Source of the DNA: Cellvibrio sp. KY-YJ-3
GTDB lineage: Bacteria > Pseudomonadota > Gammaproteobacteria > Pseudomonadales > Cellvibrionaceae
DNA length: 64,000 nucleotides
NCBI RefSeq assembly: GCF_008806955.1
Contig: NZ_CP031727.1
Location: 2,742,001-2,806,000 of the forward strand
Reading direction: 5' to 3'
Shown: in pieces, positions 27,761 to 36,916 of the stretch
How positions within the stretch are numbered: the stretch's first letter is position 1
How the letters are laid out: every line of letters begins with the position of its first letter
Translations under genes and position numbers: made by a program
The notes under the pieces: model-generated
What the model was told of the DNA's origin: nothing
The model's database searches: none
The model's input: only the letters and a program-made list of their open reading frames with translations

Positions 27761-30073
27761 TTATTGTATGGGCGCTATTTTACTGCGACGTTTATAGAGT
27801 GATTTATTCACCCGCTTGGCAGCATCCACCATGGGTTGATAGGGAATATCGGTATTACTTACCCAGCCTACGTTGTAATTTTCGCCATCATATGCGCGGC
27901 CGGTGACTGGGTCATCAATATATTGGAACCAATGCGCGCCCACCATATAAGGGTTGTCGATTACGCTATTCATGTAGTTTTCATACATTTTTGCGCGGTC
28001 AGTTTGGTCGGCAGCAATCACTAATCCTGGATGATAAAAATCTGTATCCGACGTTGAGCCTATGTGGTATTCACCGATGATGGTGGGAAAATCCAAATCT
28101 TTTAAAAATTCCCAAGTGTCAGGGTGCATGCCTTCGCGATAATTATTAAAGCTCAATACATCGCTGTATTTTTTTGCAGCGGCGACCACTTCAGTCGGCA
28201 TACCCCATTCGGCGGCGATTCTTACACCCATGTACATATGGTTGGGCAGGGCGCGTTTTAGTTCGCTGCTGACAATGCGGAAATAGGTTTCTGCGTAATC
28301 GGCGTAGAGCATAGAAAAATCTGCGCGAGAAGCATCATTCAACTTGTCCATAGTGATGCCAGTTGCAAAACTTGACCATGAGTCAATCTTCGTTCCCCAG
28401 GCTTGGTTAAGCGTCGCTATATCGCCGTATTTTTTAGTGAGCAATTGGGTAAATTGTTTCTTTGCAGGGCTTTCATCGGCAGTTCTGCTGAGTGCGTAAT
28501 AGACAGCGCCGAAGTGAGCGCGGTCATTTTTCATCGAGCCCCAACCTTTTTCATTATCGACAAATACGCCGACACACCAGGGCGTATTTTTTACTTCGCG
28601 AGCAATTTGTTTAATAGTCAAATGCGCGCGACGTTTAAATTCCGGGTCGTAAACATCGGGTAGCGGCGACCAATAGTCTTGCCCGGAATAGATCACTTTA
28701 AAGTCGCCAATAATCCAACCGTTGGCAAAAAATGGCATGCGCTGGTTGTCGTAAAACATGGGATCAATCCAATTGCCAAATGAGGTAAAGCCCCAGTCGA
28801 CCATACGATCCAGAGTCACATCGCGCCAGATTTTTATGTAGGAATTGGGTGAACTTTGGCCGTAGCGGCGTTCCAGATTGGCTTTGTAAAAGCTGTAGAC
28901 TTCGCCCTGTTCGAGTACGCCTTGGTGCACTGTGCGACGGTAGCCATAGTGTTCGCCCAGCTCGTGATCGTAAGGAGGCAACCATTCAAACATTTCTCGG
29001 CGCAAAGGCGACGCGAGAAAGCGCGAATTCAAGGATTTTTTACCGACAGGAATAATATCGCGCGAGTCTTCCGGGGTTAATTCTTCCGGATCTATTTTGC
29101 GCACGCTGGCATCGTTGAAATCATAACCGGTGATGGTTTCCAAATTGGCCATACGTACATTGGCGATAGCGCTGGAAAAAAACAAATAGCCTTCCGGGTC
29201 TACCATCCACCAGCGGCCATCTACTTTTGCGGTGCGGAAATAACCTGTGCCTTCCAATTTAGGGCCTTTGCTCCAGCCACCAAAACGCGATCTGTCTTCC
29301 GGTTGTTTGGCATTGGCCAAACTGGCTAACTCGGCATCTGCCGCTGCTTTTAATTGTTTTTCTGAATGAATTTTAGTGGGGTAATTTTTTTTGGCGGCTT
29401 GACCAAATTTATCGACTATCCCTACCAGATATTCAGGATCTTGGGCTGGATTAACACGCAGCTCTAGGTTGTCCACAATTAAGGTATTGGTTTCAAATTG
29501 GGCGTAAGCTTTGAAAATAATTTTAGTCACTTTAGTGAAATCAAAATCGCGATCGCCTGAGCGCCACGCCAATTTCTCTTCGCTGGTTTGCCATGCTGGT
29601 GGAGTTTCACGCATGCCGGTTTGCGCATTGGCAACACGCCCGGTTAAGAGTGCATAAAAACGGGCAGATTGCCCCGCATTAATCACTGCGCTGCGCTCTT
29701 GTTTGCGGCCGCTTGCATCCATTAATGTCAGCCAAAATTGAAATGATTGGCTGCCTGGATTGGTAACATCCAGTGCCAGATTTAAATCACCTGCGTATTC
29801 CCAATTCCAATAACCTTGTGCGGGAGTAGGTAGCTCAATTGTGGATTCCTCGCGCGGCTCGAATACCAGTTTTAATGCCTTGCCATATTTTTTCTCTTGT
29901 CCCTCTATCAAGCTTGCCTTGACGTTATTTTCCACAGCTTTATTCAGCGAAAAACTATCAAAGTTTTCGACGCTGCCAATTGGGGAATCTTGATTGGCGG
30001 CGCAGCTGAGTGACAACCCCGCCAGAGTGCCAGCAAGTATCTGCTTGATTAAACGTAGTTGATTTTTTTTCAT
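27761..30073 (-). CDS. GH50 exo-beta-agarase lipoprotein
   Basis: A 770-residue enzyme with GAGGAG before the ATG and a lipoprotein signal with cysteine in LSLSC near residue 24. A CBM-like beta domain covers about 30-210 (FQFWLTLMDASGRKQ, TNTLIVDNLEL). The GH50 barrel follows, with acid/base Glu508 in VDNEKGWG and nucleophile Glu668 in IIGEYHIG. GH50 enzymes of this length release neoagarobiose from agarose or neoagarooligosaccharide ends. It would feed the symporter and GH117 with the disaccharide from an outer-membrane or periplasmic position. A TGTCAACA site lies 78 bp upstream. Confidence 0.93.
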   Translation of the reverse strand: MKKNQLRLIKQILAGTLAGLSLSCAANQDSPIGSVENFDSFSLNKAVENNVKASLIEGQEKKYGKALKLVFEPREESTIELPTPAQGYWNWEYAGDLNLALDVTNPGSQSFQFWLTLMDASGRKQERSAVINAGQSARFYALLTGRVANAQTGMRETPPAWQTSEEKLAWRSGDRDFDFTKVTKIIFKAYAQFETNTLIVDNLELRVNPAQDPEYLVGIVDKFGQAAKKNYPTKIHSEKQLKAAADAELASLANAKQPEDRSRFGGWSKGPKLEGTGYFRTAKVDGRWWMVDPEGYLFFSSAIANVRMANLETITGYDFNDASVRKIDPEELTPEDSRDIIPVGKKSLNSRFLASPLRREMFEWLPPYDHELGEHYGYRRTVHQGVLEQGEVYSFYKANLERRYGQSSPNSYIKIWRDVTLDRMVDWGFTSFGNWIDPMFYDNQRMPFFANGWIIGDFKVIYSGQDYWSPLPDVYDPEFKRRAHLTIKQIAREVKNTPWCVGVFVDNEKGWGSMKNDRAHFGAVYYALSRTADESPAKKQFTQLLTKKYGDIATLNQAWGTKIDSWSSFATGITMDKLNDASRADFSMLYADYAETYFRIVSSELKRALPNHMYMGVRIAAEWGMPTEVVAAAKKYSDVLSFNNYREGMHPDTWEFLKDLDFPTIIGEYHIGSTSDTDFYHPGLVIAADQTDRAKMYENYMNSVIDNPYMVGAHWFQYIDDPVTGRAYDGENYNVGWVSNTDIPYQPMVDAAKRVNKSLYKRRSKIAPIQ

Positions 30074-30150
30074 TTTTATCTCCTCTTTTGGGTTGGTAGT
30101 GGCTCGCGTGATCTTTCAGAGAGTTGGATTCTTCTTAGTTAATGGTGGTT

Positions 30151-30160
30151 ATGTCAACAA
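30151..30160. promoter_or_regulatory. Candidate operator upstream of GH50
   Basis: ATGTCAACAA on plus, TTGTTGACAT on minus. It belongs to the WTGTTRACAW set and lies 78 bp before the GH50 start. Confidence 0.4.
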
Positions 30161-30229
30161 TTTACAATGTAAGGTTTTGTAAGTTGCACTTATTTATCGG
30201 ACAACCCAAAGAACTCTTGATTATTTAAG

Positions 30230-30262
30230 ATTGTATACAATAGTATGTTAATTGTATGCAAT
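30230..30262. promoter_or_regulatory. Twin 12-bp palindromes upstream of the second gntR
   Basis: ATTGTATACAAT (30230-30241, perfect) and ATTGTATGCAAT (30251-30262, one change) have centres 21 bp apart, that is two helical turns. They sit immediately before the GAGG ribosome-binding site of the gene at 30273. TTGT-NN-ACAA fits the operator style of FadR-type GntR proteins. Confidence 0.65.
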
Positions 30263-30272
30263 ATGAGGCGCA

Positions 30273-30941
30273 ATGATGGCGTTGGTAGATACGGAATTGG
30301 CTTTTTCGGTGCTCTTGGGGCGGGAGCAGGGGCTGGTAGAGCAAATATTGGCAGATATCGCTCTGGGAACTTTTGTAAGTGGTAATCGCTTGGTTACGGC
30401 TCAATTGGCCGAGCGCTATGGAACCGGCGTAAACCCTGTGCGCGAAGCCCTTAAGCAGCTAGAAGGTGAAGGGTTTGTGACCTCGCAAAAAAATAGTGGT
30501 GCGCGTGTGGCAAGTTTTGAATACACCAGCATGCGTGATCTATTTGAGATTCTGCAATTGCTCGAACCGTATTTTATGGCTTGGTTTGTGGATCATTACA
30601 GTGATGAAAATGTGGCAAGGCTAGATCAACTATTGCAGCAGATGCGTGGTTTAACGACTAATGATCGGGTGGGTTTTTTGCATTTAGACAATTTATTTCA
30701 TTGGGAAATGTATCGCCATCACTACAACAAGAGTGCACTAAAGATTTGGAAAACAAAACGGTTAATGCTGCTTGCGATGCATGGAAATTTAGCGGTCAGT
30801 CGTACGCGTATTGAGCATTCAATTGGTGAGCACCAGCAGATAATTGACGCACTGCGTGCGGGCAAGGGGGCGCAATCAGTGCAGGCATTAGCGTTGCATT
30901 TATCTTCCAGTGAAGATTACTGGTCAAAATTAATTCGTTAA
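30273..30941 (+). CDS. GntR-family (FadR-type) regulator, galactonate branch
   Basis: A 222-residue regulator. The winged helix spans about residues 20-78 (LVEQILADIALGTFVSGNRL, LAERYGTGVNPVREALKQL), followed by a helical FCD domain with putative metal ligands in DNLFHWEMYRH and GEHQQIIDALR. The start has GAGG a few bases upstream. It heads a plus-strand run of galactonate dehydratase, MFS carrier, kinase and aldolase genes, so it is likely their repressor, with galactonate or a keto-deoxy acid as inducer. Two palindromes directly upstream would allow autoregulation. Confidence 0.87.
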   Translation: MMALVDTELAFSVLLGREQGLVEQILADIALGTFVSGNRLVTAQLAERYGTGVNPVREALKQLEGEGFVTSQKNSGARVASFEYTSMRDLFEILQLLEPYFMAWFVDHYSDENVARLDQLLQQMRGLTTNDRVGFLHLDNLFHWEMYRHHYNKSALKIWKTKRLMLLAMHGNLAVSRTRIEHSIGEHQQIIDALRAGKGAQSVQALALHLSSSEDYWSKLIR

Positions 30942-30954
30942 TACAGAGCAAAGA

Positions 30955-32109
30955 ATGAATATAGTGGATATTAAAACCTATGCTTTTTGGCTGGGGTTTC
31001 GCAACGTCTGTTTGGTTAAAGTGGAGACCGATGAGGGTATCTATGGCTGGGGCGAGTCAGGCTTATCAGGGCGTGAAAAAGCGGTAATAGGCGCTATTGA
31101 ACATTTTAAACAATTTCTGATTGGTCGCTCGGCATTGGATATAGGTGCACTGTGGCAAGAGTTGTATCGGAGTCATTATTTTGAAGGTGGGCGAGTATTG
31201 GCTGCTGCAATTTCTGCTCTGGATATTGCTCTGCACGATGCCTGCGGAAAACATTTGAAGGTGCCTGTATATCAGTTGCTGGGTGGCAAGCAGCGCAACA
31301 GCATTCCGCTGTTTGTTACTTCTGCCTTGGATTTTGGCCCCGCTTTTGTTGACCATCTACTGCAATTACAAAGTGATGGTTGGCAAACCATTCGGGCGAC
31401 TACCGGTGAGCATGGTGTAAGTCATAGGCCGACTGTATTTGACGTGCGTAAATCGATTGCCAAATCTTCTCACTGGCTCACGCAGGCACGCGAAGCTTTG
31501 GGAAGTGAAATAATGTTAGGGGTGGATTATCACCACCGTTTGAGCGTGGCCGAAGCGGCTTCTTTTTGTCAGCGGATGCCAGCAGGCACTTTGGATTTTA
31601 TTGAAGAACCTATTCGCGATGAATCCCCTGCGGCCTATCAAGCGTTGCGCACTATGGTAGATATACCCTTCGCTATTGGTGAAGAGTTCACCAGCAAGTG
31701 GGATTTTTCTCGCTATTTGGAGCCGCTGTTAACCCAGTTTGCTCGCGTAGATATTTGTAATGCGGGTGGTTTTACTGAGGCGATGAAAATTGCTGCGTTA
31801 TGTGAAGCAAAATATGTGGACATGATGCCACACAATCCACTTAGCCCTATTTGTACGGCTGCCTCCATTCATTATTGTGCAGCTATTTCCAATCTCGCGA
31901 GTTTGGAATTGTCGCCTTACGACGGGGATATGTCTGAATTCGATCGCATTTTTACTCATCGCCCGCTCGTGCAAGCTAATGGTTTCAGTATCCCCACTGA
32001 CCCGGGATTAGGTGTGGATGTTAATGAGCAATTAATTAAAAATCTTTCCTTCAAATATTGGGAGCCACCGCGACTTATAAAACCGGACGGCTCCTATACC
32101 AATTGGTGA
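30955..32109 (+). CDS. dgoD: D-galactonate dehydratase (enolase superfamily)
   Basis: A 384-residue enzyme. Metal ligands and catalytic residues fit the galactonate-dehydratase type: GVDYHHRLS (Asp and His two apart), FIEEPI, AIGEEF, MPHNP with the second catalytic His, and LELSPYD near the end. This differs from the lysine-bearing KxK type of the enzyme encoded at 22353. It converts D-galactonate to 2-keto-3-deoxy-D-galactonate in the De Ley-Doudoroff pathway for agar-derived galactose. It follows gntR by 13 bp and precedes a galactonate-type MFS gene by 8 bp, forming one operon. Confidence 0.82.
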   Translation: MNIVDIKTYAFWLGFRNVCLVKVETDEGIYGWGESGLSGREKAVIGAIEHFKQFLIGRSALDIGALWQELYRSHYFEGGRVLAAAISALDIALHDACGKHLKVPVYQLLGGKQRNSIPLFVTSALDFGPAFVDHLLQLQSDGWQTIRATTGEHGVSHRPTVFDVRKSIAKSSHWLTQAREALGSEIMLGVDYHHRLSVAEAASFCQRMPAGTLDFIEEPIRDESPAAYQALRTMVDIPFAIGEEFTSKWDFSRYLEPLLTQFARVDICNAGGFTEAMKIAALCEAKYVDMMPHNPLSPICTAASIHYCAAISNLASLELSPYDGDMSEFDRIFTHRPLVQANGFSIPTDPGLGVDVNEQLIKNLSFKYWEPPRLIKPDGSYTNW

Positions 32110-32117
32110 ATAAAATA

Positions 32118-33377
32118 ATGAAAAAAAATGCACCTGCAAGTAAAAGTGGAATTTTGATTCTGCTGTTTTTGACAGTCGTTATAAATTACATGGACAGAAC
32201 CAATATATCGGTTGCTGCCAATGCTATTGCGCAAGATCTTGAATTAACTAAAGTGCAAATGGGAATTATCTTCTCGGCATTTGGTTGGACTTATTCAATT
32301 ATGCAAATTCCTGGTGGATTATTGGTTGATGCGCTGCGCATTAGAATTTTATATCCCATTATTTTGGTTGCTTGGTCATTAGCGACTTTAGTTCAAGGTG
32401 TTGTAAGTAGTTTTGCCGCTTTGGTGGGGTGCCGTATGGCGATTGGTTTATTTGAGTCGCCATCCTATCCCGCCAATAACAAAATTGTGACGCAATGGTT
32501 CGCAGAGCAAGAGCGTGCTGGAGCTATTGCTGTTTATACCTCAGGCCAATTTATTGGGTTGGCATTTCTAATGCCTGTTTTAGCATTCATTCAAGAGTTA
32601 TTTGGCTGGCGCGGGTTGTTTATTATTTCAGGCTTAATCGGAATTGTTTGGGCACTGGTATGGCACTACTTTTATCGTGACAAAATAATTCAGTCTACCG
32701 CTTCGGTCATATCATCACCGGCTACATCAAAAAAAGAACCCATCGAAATACCTTGGAGCAATATCAAATTAGCTTTCTCCAATCGTAAACTTTGGGGCAT
32801 TTATATTGGTCAGTTTTGTTTGGGTGGTACCTTAATTTTTTTTCTAACCTGGTTTCCTACCTATTTAGCCGAATATCGTGGCTTGAGTGATTTAAAAACC
32901 GGAATTTACGCGTCTATTCCGTTTTTGTTTGCTTTTTTCGGCGTTCTGTTTGCTGGGTTTTTGTCAGACTATTTGGTGCGGCGTGGTGTTTCTACTGAGG
33001 TTTCAAGAAAGGCGCCTATTATTCTTGGCTTTATATTATCTGCCAGTGTCGTTGGTGCAAATTATGTCGACAGTATTTCCTGGGCAACTTTTTTCCTGTC
33101 AATCGCTTTTTTTGGTAATGGATTAACGTCTATCGCCTGGGTTTTTGTATCACTGCTTGCCCCGCAAAAAATGGTGGGATTGGTCGGCGGATGTTTCAAT
33201 TTTATTGGTGGACTTTCAGCCGTTATTGTGCCGATTGCAATTGGCTATTTGGTACAAGATGGTGACTTTAAGCCTGCGCTATTATTGATTACCGGTTTGG
33301 CATTGGCAGGCTTATTTTCCTATGTTTTTTTGGTGGGAAAAATTGCTCCCATTACAGCCGTTAATCTGGAGAAATAA
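32118..33377 (+). CDS. MFS anion:cation symporter, probable galactonate/sugar-acid transporter (DgoT/ExuT-like)
   Basis: A 419-residue carrier with 12 helices. The start at the ATG at 32118 gives MKKNAPASKSGILILLFLTV. Family marks are VVINYMDRTNISVAA at TM1, IFSAFGWTYSIMQIPGGLLVD in the 2-3 region, GLFESPSYPANNKIVTQWF, and GWRGLFIISGLIGI. These belong to the ACS family that imports galactonate, glucarate or hexuronates. It lies between dgoD and a kinase gene in the galactonate operon, so D-galactonate is the likely substrate. Uptake of the acid fits a periplasmic lactonase encoded in the same region. Confidence 0.85.
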   Translation: MKKNAPASKSGILILLFLTVVINYMDRTNISVAANAIAQDLELTKVQMGIIFSAFGWTYSIMQIPGGLLVDALRIRILYPIILVAWSLATLVQGVVSSFAALVGCRMAIGLFESPSYPANNKIVTQWFAEQERAGAIAVYTSGQFIGLAFLMPVLAFIQELFGWRGLFIISGLIGIVWALVWHYFYRDKIIQSTASVISSPATSKKEPIEIPWSNIKLAFSNRKLWGIYIGQFCLGGTLIFFLTWFPTYLAEYRGLSDLKTGIYASIPFLFAFFGVLFAGFLSDYLVRRGVSTEVSRKAPIILGFILSASVVGANYVDSISWATFFLSIAFFGNGLTSIAWVFVSLLAPQKMVGLVGGCFNFIGGLSAVIVPIAIGYLVQDGDFKPALLLITGLALAGLFSYVFLVGKIAPITAVNLEK

Positions 33378-33378
33378 A

Positions 33379-34383
33379 TTGAGCATTACATTTTTTGGTG
33401 AGCTTATGTTGCGTTTAACCCCAGCGCAACCACAGCAGCGGCTCATTGTGGCACAGCAATTGTCGGTAGATTTTGCAGGGGCTGAAGCGAATGTTGCGGC
33501 CGCATTGGCTCGGTTAGGTGTGGCGACGGATTTCATTACGAAATTGCCAGACAACCTAATTGCGGAACAGGCTATTGCCAGTCTCCATCGCTGCGGTATA
33601 GCTACGAATAATGTCTTGTTCGGTGGAGAGCGCATGGGTACTTATTTTATCGAATTAGGTGCTTCGCTTCGTCCAACGCGAGTGGTTTATGACCGAAAAT
33701 ACTCCGCTATTTCAACCATCGTTGAAAATGAATTTAATTGGAATGAAATATTGCAGGGTAAACAGCGATTGCATTTGAGTGGCATAACGCCAGCACTTTC
33801 AGAGCAGTGTGCACTAGAAACAATCAAAGCTGCAAAAATTGCACATGGCATGGGGGTCAGAGTAAGTTTTGATCTCAATTTCAGGCGCAGTCTTTGGCCA
33901 GAACCGGCATTTGCCAAGCACTATTTTAAACAAATTATGCAGTATTGCGATTTGGTATTTGCCAATGCAGGTGTTATCAGTGATGTATTTGGATATCAAT
34001 TTTTTAATTCTGATGCACTTGCAGAAGTTCAGGCTGTGGCTGAATTTTTAGGTGATGAGTTTAATGTAGATGCCGCCGTTACTAGCCGTATTCATCACAG
34101 CGCTTCAGTTAATTCGCTCACTTCACTGTTAAGGAAAAATGCCGACTCGTTTAAGAGTACCGAGTTGCGGGTAGATATCCTTGATCGATTAGGTACAGGG
34201 GATGCATTCGCCGCAGGAGTTTTATACGGCTATCAGCAAGCCTGGTCAGCGCAACAAACTATTGATTTTGCCAATGCCGCCTTTGCGCTGGCGCACAATT
34301 GTTATGGCGATCAGGCTTGGATGAGCGAGACAGAAATTAATGAGGTGGCGCGGGGTAATACTGCTGGTTATGTGGTGCGTTAA
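33379..34383 (+). CDS. PfkB-family kinase, probable 2-keto-3-deoxygalactonate kinase
   Basis: A 334-residue sugar-acid kinase. I place the start at the TTG at 33379, 1 base after the upstream stop and 7 bases after GGAG. The mature frame begins LSITFFGELMLRLTP, the normal PfkB N-terminus; a start at 33322 would overlap the carrier gene. Visible are VDFAGAEANVAAALARLG, the strand RVSFDLNFRRSLWP and signature 2 DRLGTGDAFAAG near residue 270. It would form 2-keto-3-deoxy-6-phosphogalactonate. E. coli DgoK is a different family, so this is a non-homologous solution for the same step. Confidence 0.8.
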   Translation: MSITFFGELMLRLTPAQPQQRLIVAQQLSVDFAGAEANVAAALARLGVATDFITKLPDNLIAEQAIASLHRCGIATNNVLFGGERMGTYFIELGASLRPTRVVYDRKYSAISTIVENEFNWNEILQGKQRLHLSGITPALSEQCALETIKAAKIAHGMGVRVSFDLNFRRSLWPEPAFAKHYFKQIMQYCDLVFANAGVISDVFGYQFFNSDALAEVQAVAEFLGDEFNVDAAVTSRIHHSASVNSLTSLLRKNADSFKSTELRVDILDRLGTGDAFAAGVLYGYQQAWSAQQTIDFANAAFALAHNCYGDQAWMSETEINEVARGNTAGYVVR

Positions 34384-34457
34384 TTCGTGTTTTGTTGAGC
34401 GCAAGTAATAGATGCAGCCAAAGTTTAAGGCTGCTGGATTAATAGTGGAATACATCG

Positions 34458-35093
34458 ATGAAGTTTGAACGAGTCAACAAGTTACTTGCCGAAAAGCTAA
34501 TTGTCATTTTACGAGTAAAACACTCAGAAGATATTATTCCCATTGTGCAATGTTTGGCGGCTGCGGGAATAAAGGTATTAGAGGTGACTGCCAATACGCC
34601 CAACTTTTGTGCGGCGATTAGTCTTATTCGTGGCGAGTTTCCTGAGGTTTTGGTAGGGGCGGGTACTATTACCAATGTGTCGCTTGCGCAGCAAGCGATG
34701 GCGGCAGGCGCCCAATTTTTAGTGACGCCGAATACCAGTTCCGCGGTTGTAAAGGTTGCTCATGAGCAAGAAGTTCCAGTTGTGATGGGAGCATTCACAC
34801 CAACGGAAATTGTGGCTGCAATTGAGGCGCAAGCTGATATTGTAAAATTATTCCCGGCTGAGCCAATGGGCCCTGATTATTTAAAATCTCTGGCTTTTGG
34901 ACCATTTAACAACACAATTTTTTTTCCGGTCGGTGGTATTAATGAACTCAATGTCGAACGCTGGGCGAATTCAGGTGCTAAAGGAATCGGTGTGGGTGGG
35001 AGTTTGGCTGCGCCGGTGCGTACACCAGAAGAAGCGCAGCGCTTGGTTGAGCGGTTAAAAATACTAATAGAAAAAGTTGCAACATTATTTTAA
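34458..35093 (+). CDS. dgoA: 2-keto-3-deoxy-6-phosphogalactonate aldolase (KDPG/KDPGal aldolase family)
   Basis: A 211-residue class I aldolase. Schiff-base lysine lies in DIVKLFPAE (about residue 133) and the catalytic glutamate in VLEVTANTP (about 44). ANTP at the phosphate-binding turn and MGPDYLKSL resemble DgoA (LNSP, GPDY(I/L)K) more than Eda, where that turn carries an arginine. It cleaves KDPGal to pyruvate and glyceraldehyde-3-phosphate. It follows the kinase after 74 bp that contain a small GCAGCC/GGCTGC hairpin (34414-34434). It could also serve KDPG from the AHG branch, since no other aldolase is in view. Its 3' end overlaps the convergent lactonase gene by 9 bp. Confidence 0.85.
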   Translation: MKFERVNKLLAEKLIVILRVKHSEDIIPIVQCLAAAGIKVLEVTANTPNFCAAISLIRGEFPEVLVGAGTITNVSLAQQAMAAGAQFLVTPNTSSAVVKVAHEQEVPVVMGAFTPTEIVAAIEAQADIVKLFPAEPMGPDYLKSLAFGPFNNTIFFPVGGINELNVERWANSGAKGIGVGGSLAAPVRTPEEAQRLVERLKILIEKVATLF

Positions 35094-36131
35094 TGACAGG
35101 CTCATTAAGGTGTCGTGGGCGGTAATAAACAAAGTTTTTTCATCGCTGGAAAGTGTGCAATTGGCGGTGAGTTTTTCAGTGTAAATTTTAGCGAGCACTT
35201 CACCCGCCGGAGAAAAGATCCACACACCACCGGGGCCTGTCGCAAATAAAACGCCGGATGAATGTGTCGCCATTCCATCAGGTACACCTTGGTGTTCGAT
35301 GTTATTTTTAAATTTGGTCGCATCATAAAAAACACGTTTATTCGATGTGTTTCCTTGCTCATCAAGGTCATAGGCCAACCAATGGGGATGTTCTGGATCT
35401 GACACGCCGATGTATAGCGTTTTCTGATCTATTGAGAGGCCTATACCGTTAGGGGACTTTACTTGATCATCCAGCAGTACGCTTTCCCCTGAGGGTGTTA
35501 CTTTATAAATACCTTGAAATGCAATGGCTCTACGCTTGTCAGTCATGCCACCTGCCAAGCCGTAGGGAGGGTCAGTAAAGTATAAATTTCCGCTGCGACT
35601 GAGCACGGCATCGTTAGGGCTGTTGAGTCTTTTTCCTTTGAACTCGCTGGCAACATTTTTGTATTGTGGCGCAGGGCGGTTTAACGGGGCGTTCATAAGT
35701 GCAATGCGTCGGTCGCCTTGCTGCAACAAAATCAATTCATTGTTGTTATTGAGTAATAATCCATTGGAACCACCGTTATCATCATCGGGAAAGAGTGCAG
35801 TTGCACCAGCGGGCTCTAAATAAAGGCGAGTTCCTATGCCGGGTTGATATTGCATAATGCGGTTGTTGGGAATATCTGAGAATAGCAATGCTTGCAATTC
35901 ATCAACCCATAACGGCCCTTCAGTCCAGCGAAATCCATCGGCACGAATAAAGATTTTTTTCGTTGGGTCGATCAGCTGCAAAGCACGAGGATCAATAATC
36001 TCAATGGATCCTATCGCTTGGTTGAGTTCTGGCGCTAAGTGGCCTTCACTTTTATCCCATTTGTTTGTCGTGCAAGCAGCAATAGTGCAGGTCATAAAGA
36101 AAAGTATTGCAATTACATTAAGCTGTTTCAT
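35085..36131 (-). CDS. SMP-30/gluconolactonase-type lipoprotein lactonase
   Basis: A 348-residue protein. The start at 36131 has AAGGA at 7 bases and gives a lipoprotein signal with lipobox IAAC; a longer frame lacks this. The SMP-30 beta-propeller is seen in FTEGPLWVDELQALLFSDIP-like spacing: WTEGPLW, LNSPNDAVLSRSGNLYFTDPPYG (metal-binding Asn/Asp) and SPNGIGLS near residue 225. It hydrolyses sugar-acid lactones and is predicted outside the cytoplasm. With the galactonate carrier this suggests galactono-1,4-lactone hydrolysis in the periplasm. It overlaps the SapC-type gene upstream by 14 bp, making it the last gene of the TonB-partner operon. Confidence 0.83.
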   Translation of the reverse strand: MKQLNVIAILFFMTCTIAACTTNKWDKSEGHLAPELNQAIGSIEIIDPRALQLIDPTKKIFIRADGFRWTEGPLWVDELQALLFSDIPNNRIMQYQPGIGTRLYLEPAGATALFPDDDNGGSNGLLLNNNNELILLQQGDRRIALMNAPLNRPAPQYKNVASEFKGKRLNSPNDAVLSRSGNLYFTDPPYGLAGGMTDKRRAIAFQGIYKVTPSGESVLLDDQVKSPNGIGLSIDQKTLYIGVSDPEHPHWLAYDLDEQGNTSNKRVFYDATKFKNNIEHQGVPDGMATHSSGVLFATGPGGVWIFSPAGEVLAKIYTEKLTANCTLSSDEKTLFITAHDTLMSLSLK

Positions 36132-36879
36132 GTGTTGATCCTTGCAGGCGATTGTTTTTAAAATCAATTAGACGTTGTAATTGCTGTAAGGATTGGATAA
36201 TAAATTTTATGGGAGCCAAAAAATGTTGCTCTTGTAACCGGTTTATTTCCACTTCACTTAAACTATTCAATCTATCGGTGTTGATGGTATAGATACCTTC
36301 GTAACTAAAACTTGATCCGTCATTAAGCGCGATGTTAATGCGCGCCGATTCCAGCAACTGATGGTTTAATAGCTGTGCAATAAATACTTTTGTCATGGTT
36401 TCACTGGGTGTTAATTGACTCAGTAATTCATTGATGGAATTTAAATAAGCGGTGGGTGTTCCGTCGCTATTAAAAAGCGACTCTCCTTGTGTGTGGCTAA
36501 TACGTTTGCTCTGAGTGTTGATGCTAATAAAACCACTGTCGTGTTCTGTGTTGGGTGCTTGGGTATTCTCAGTAGCATGGCGACGCCCAACAATAAATGG
36601 CTGACGTTGGATATGGAGCGGAATATAATTGGCGTTCCATTGGTGTTGATCTAAATAAAGATTCTCTTCAGGCGCAAAACCTAATAGGGCATATAGATTA
36701 AACTGACCTGTGTCTGGGTCTTTCATAAAACATATCGGGTATTCATGGGCTAATTTTTTTAGCTCATGGATCAATACCGGAACGTTATTAATATTTTCAC
36801 CGTATTCTGCACCATGCTCAGTAATCACTTTCAGTTGCGTGTGTATTTGGTGATTCAGTATTTCAATAGAAGTGCTCAT
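36118..36879 (-). CDS. SapC-family protein
   Basis: A 253-residue protein of the SapC family commonly encoded beside TonB-dependent sugar receptors in Caulobacter, Xanthomonas and Cellvibrio. Visible are VPVLIHELKKLAHEYPICF near residue 30, NLYALLGFAPEENLYL around 65, and YIPLHIQRQPFIVG near 87. No signal peptide is clear. Its biochemical role is unknown. It lies between the halogenase-like gene (37 bp upstream) and the lactonase gene (overlap 14 bp), so the three are likely co-transcribed with the receptor. Confidence 0.78.
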   Translation of the reverse strand: MSTSIEILNHQIHTQLKVITEHGAEYGENINNVPVLIHELKKLAHEYPICFMKDPDTGQFNLYALLGFAPEENLYLDQHQWNANYIPLHIQRQPFIVGRRHATENTQAPNTEHDSGFISINTQSKRISHTQGESLFNSDGTPTAYLNSINELLSQLTPSETMTKVFIAQLLNHQLLESARINIALNDGSSFSYEGIYTINTDRLNSLSEVEINRLQEQHFLAPIKFIIQSLQQLQRLIDFKNNRLQGSTHETA

Positions 36880-36916
36880 ATGTTCTCGCTATCGTAATTG
36901 GATAATAAAGTCCAAA

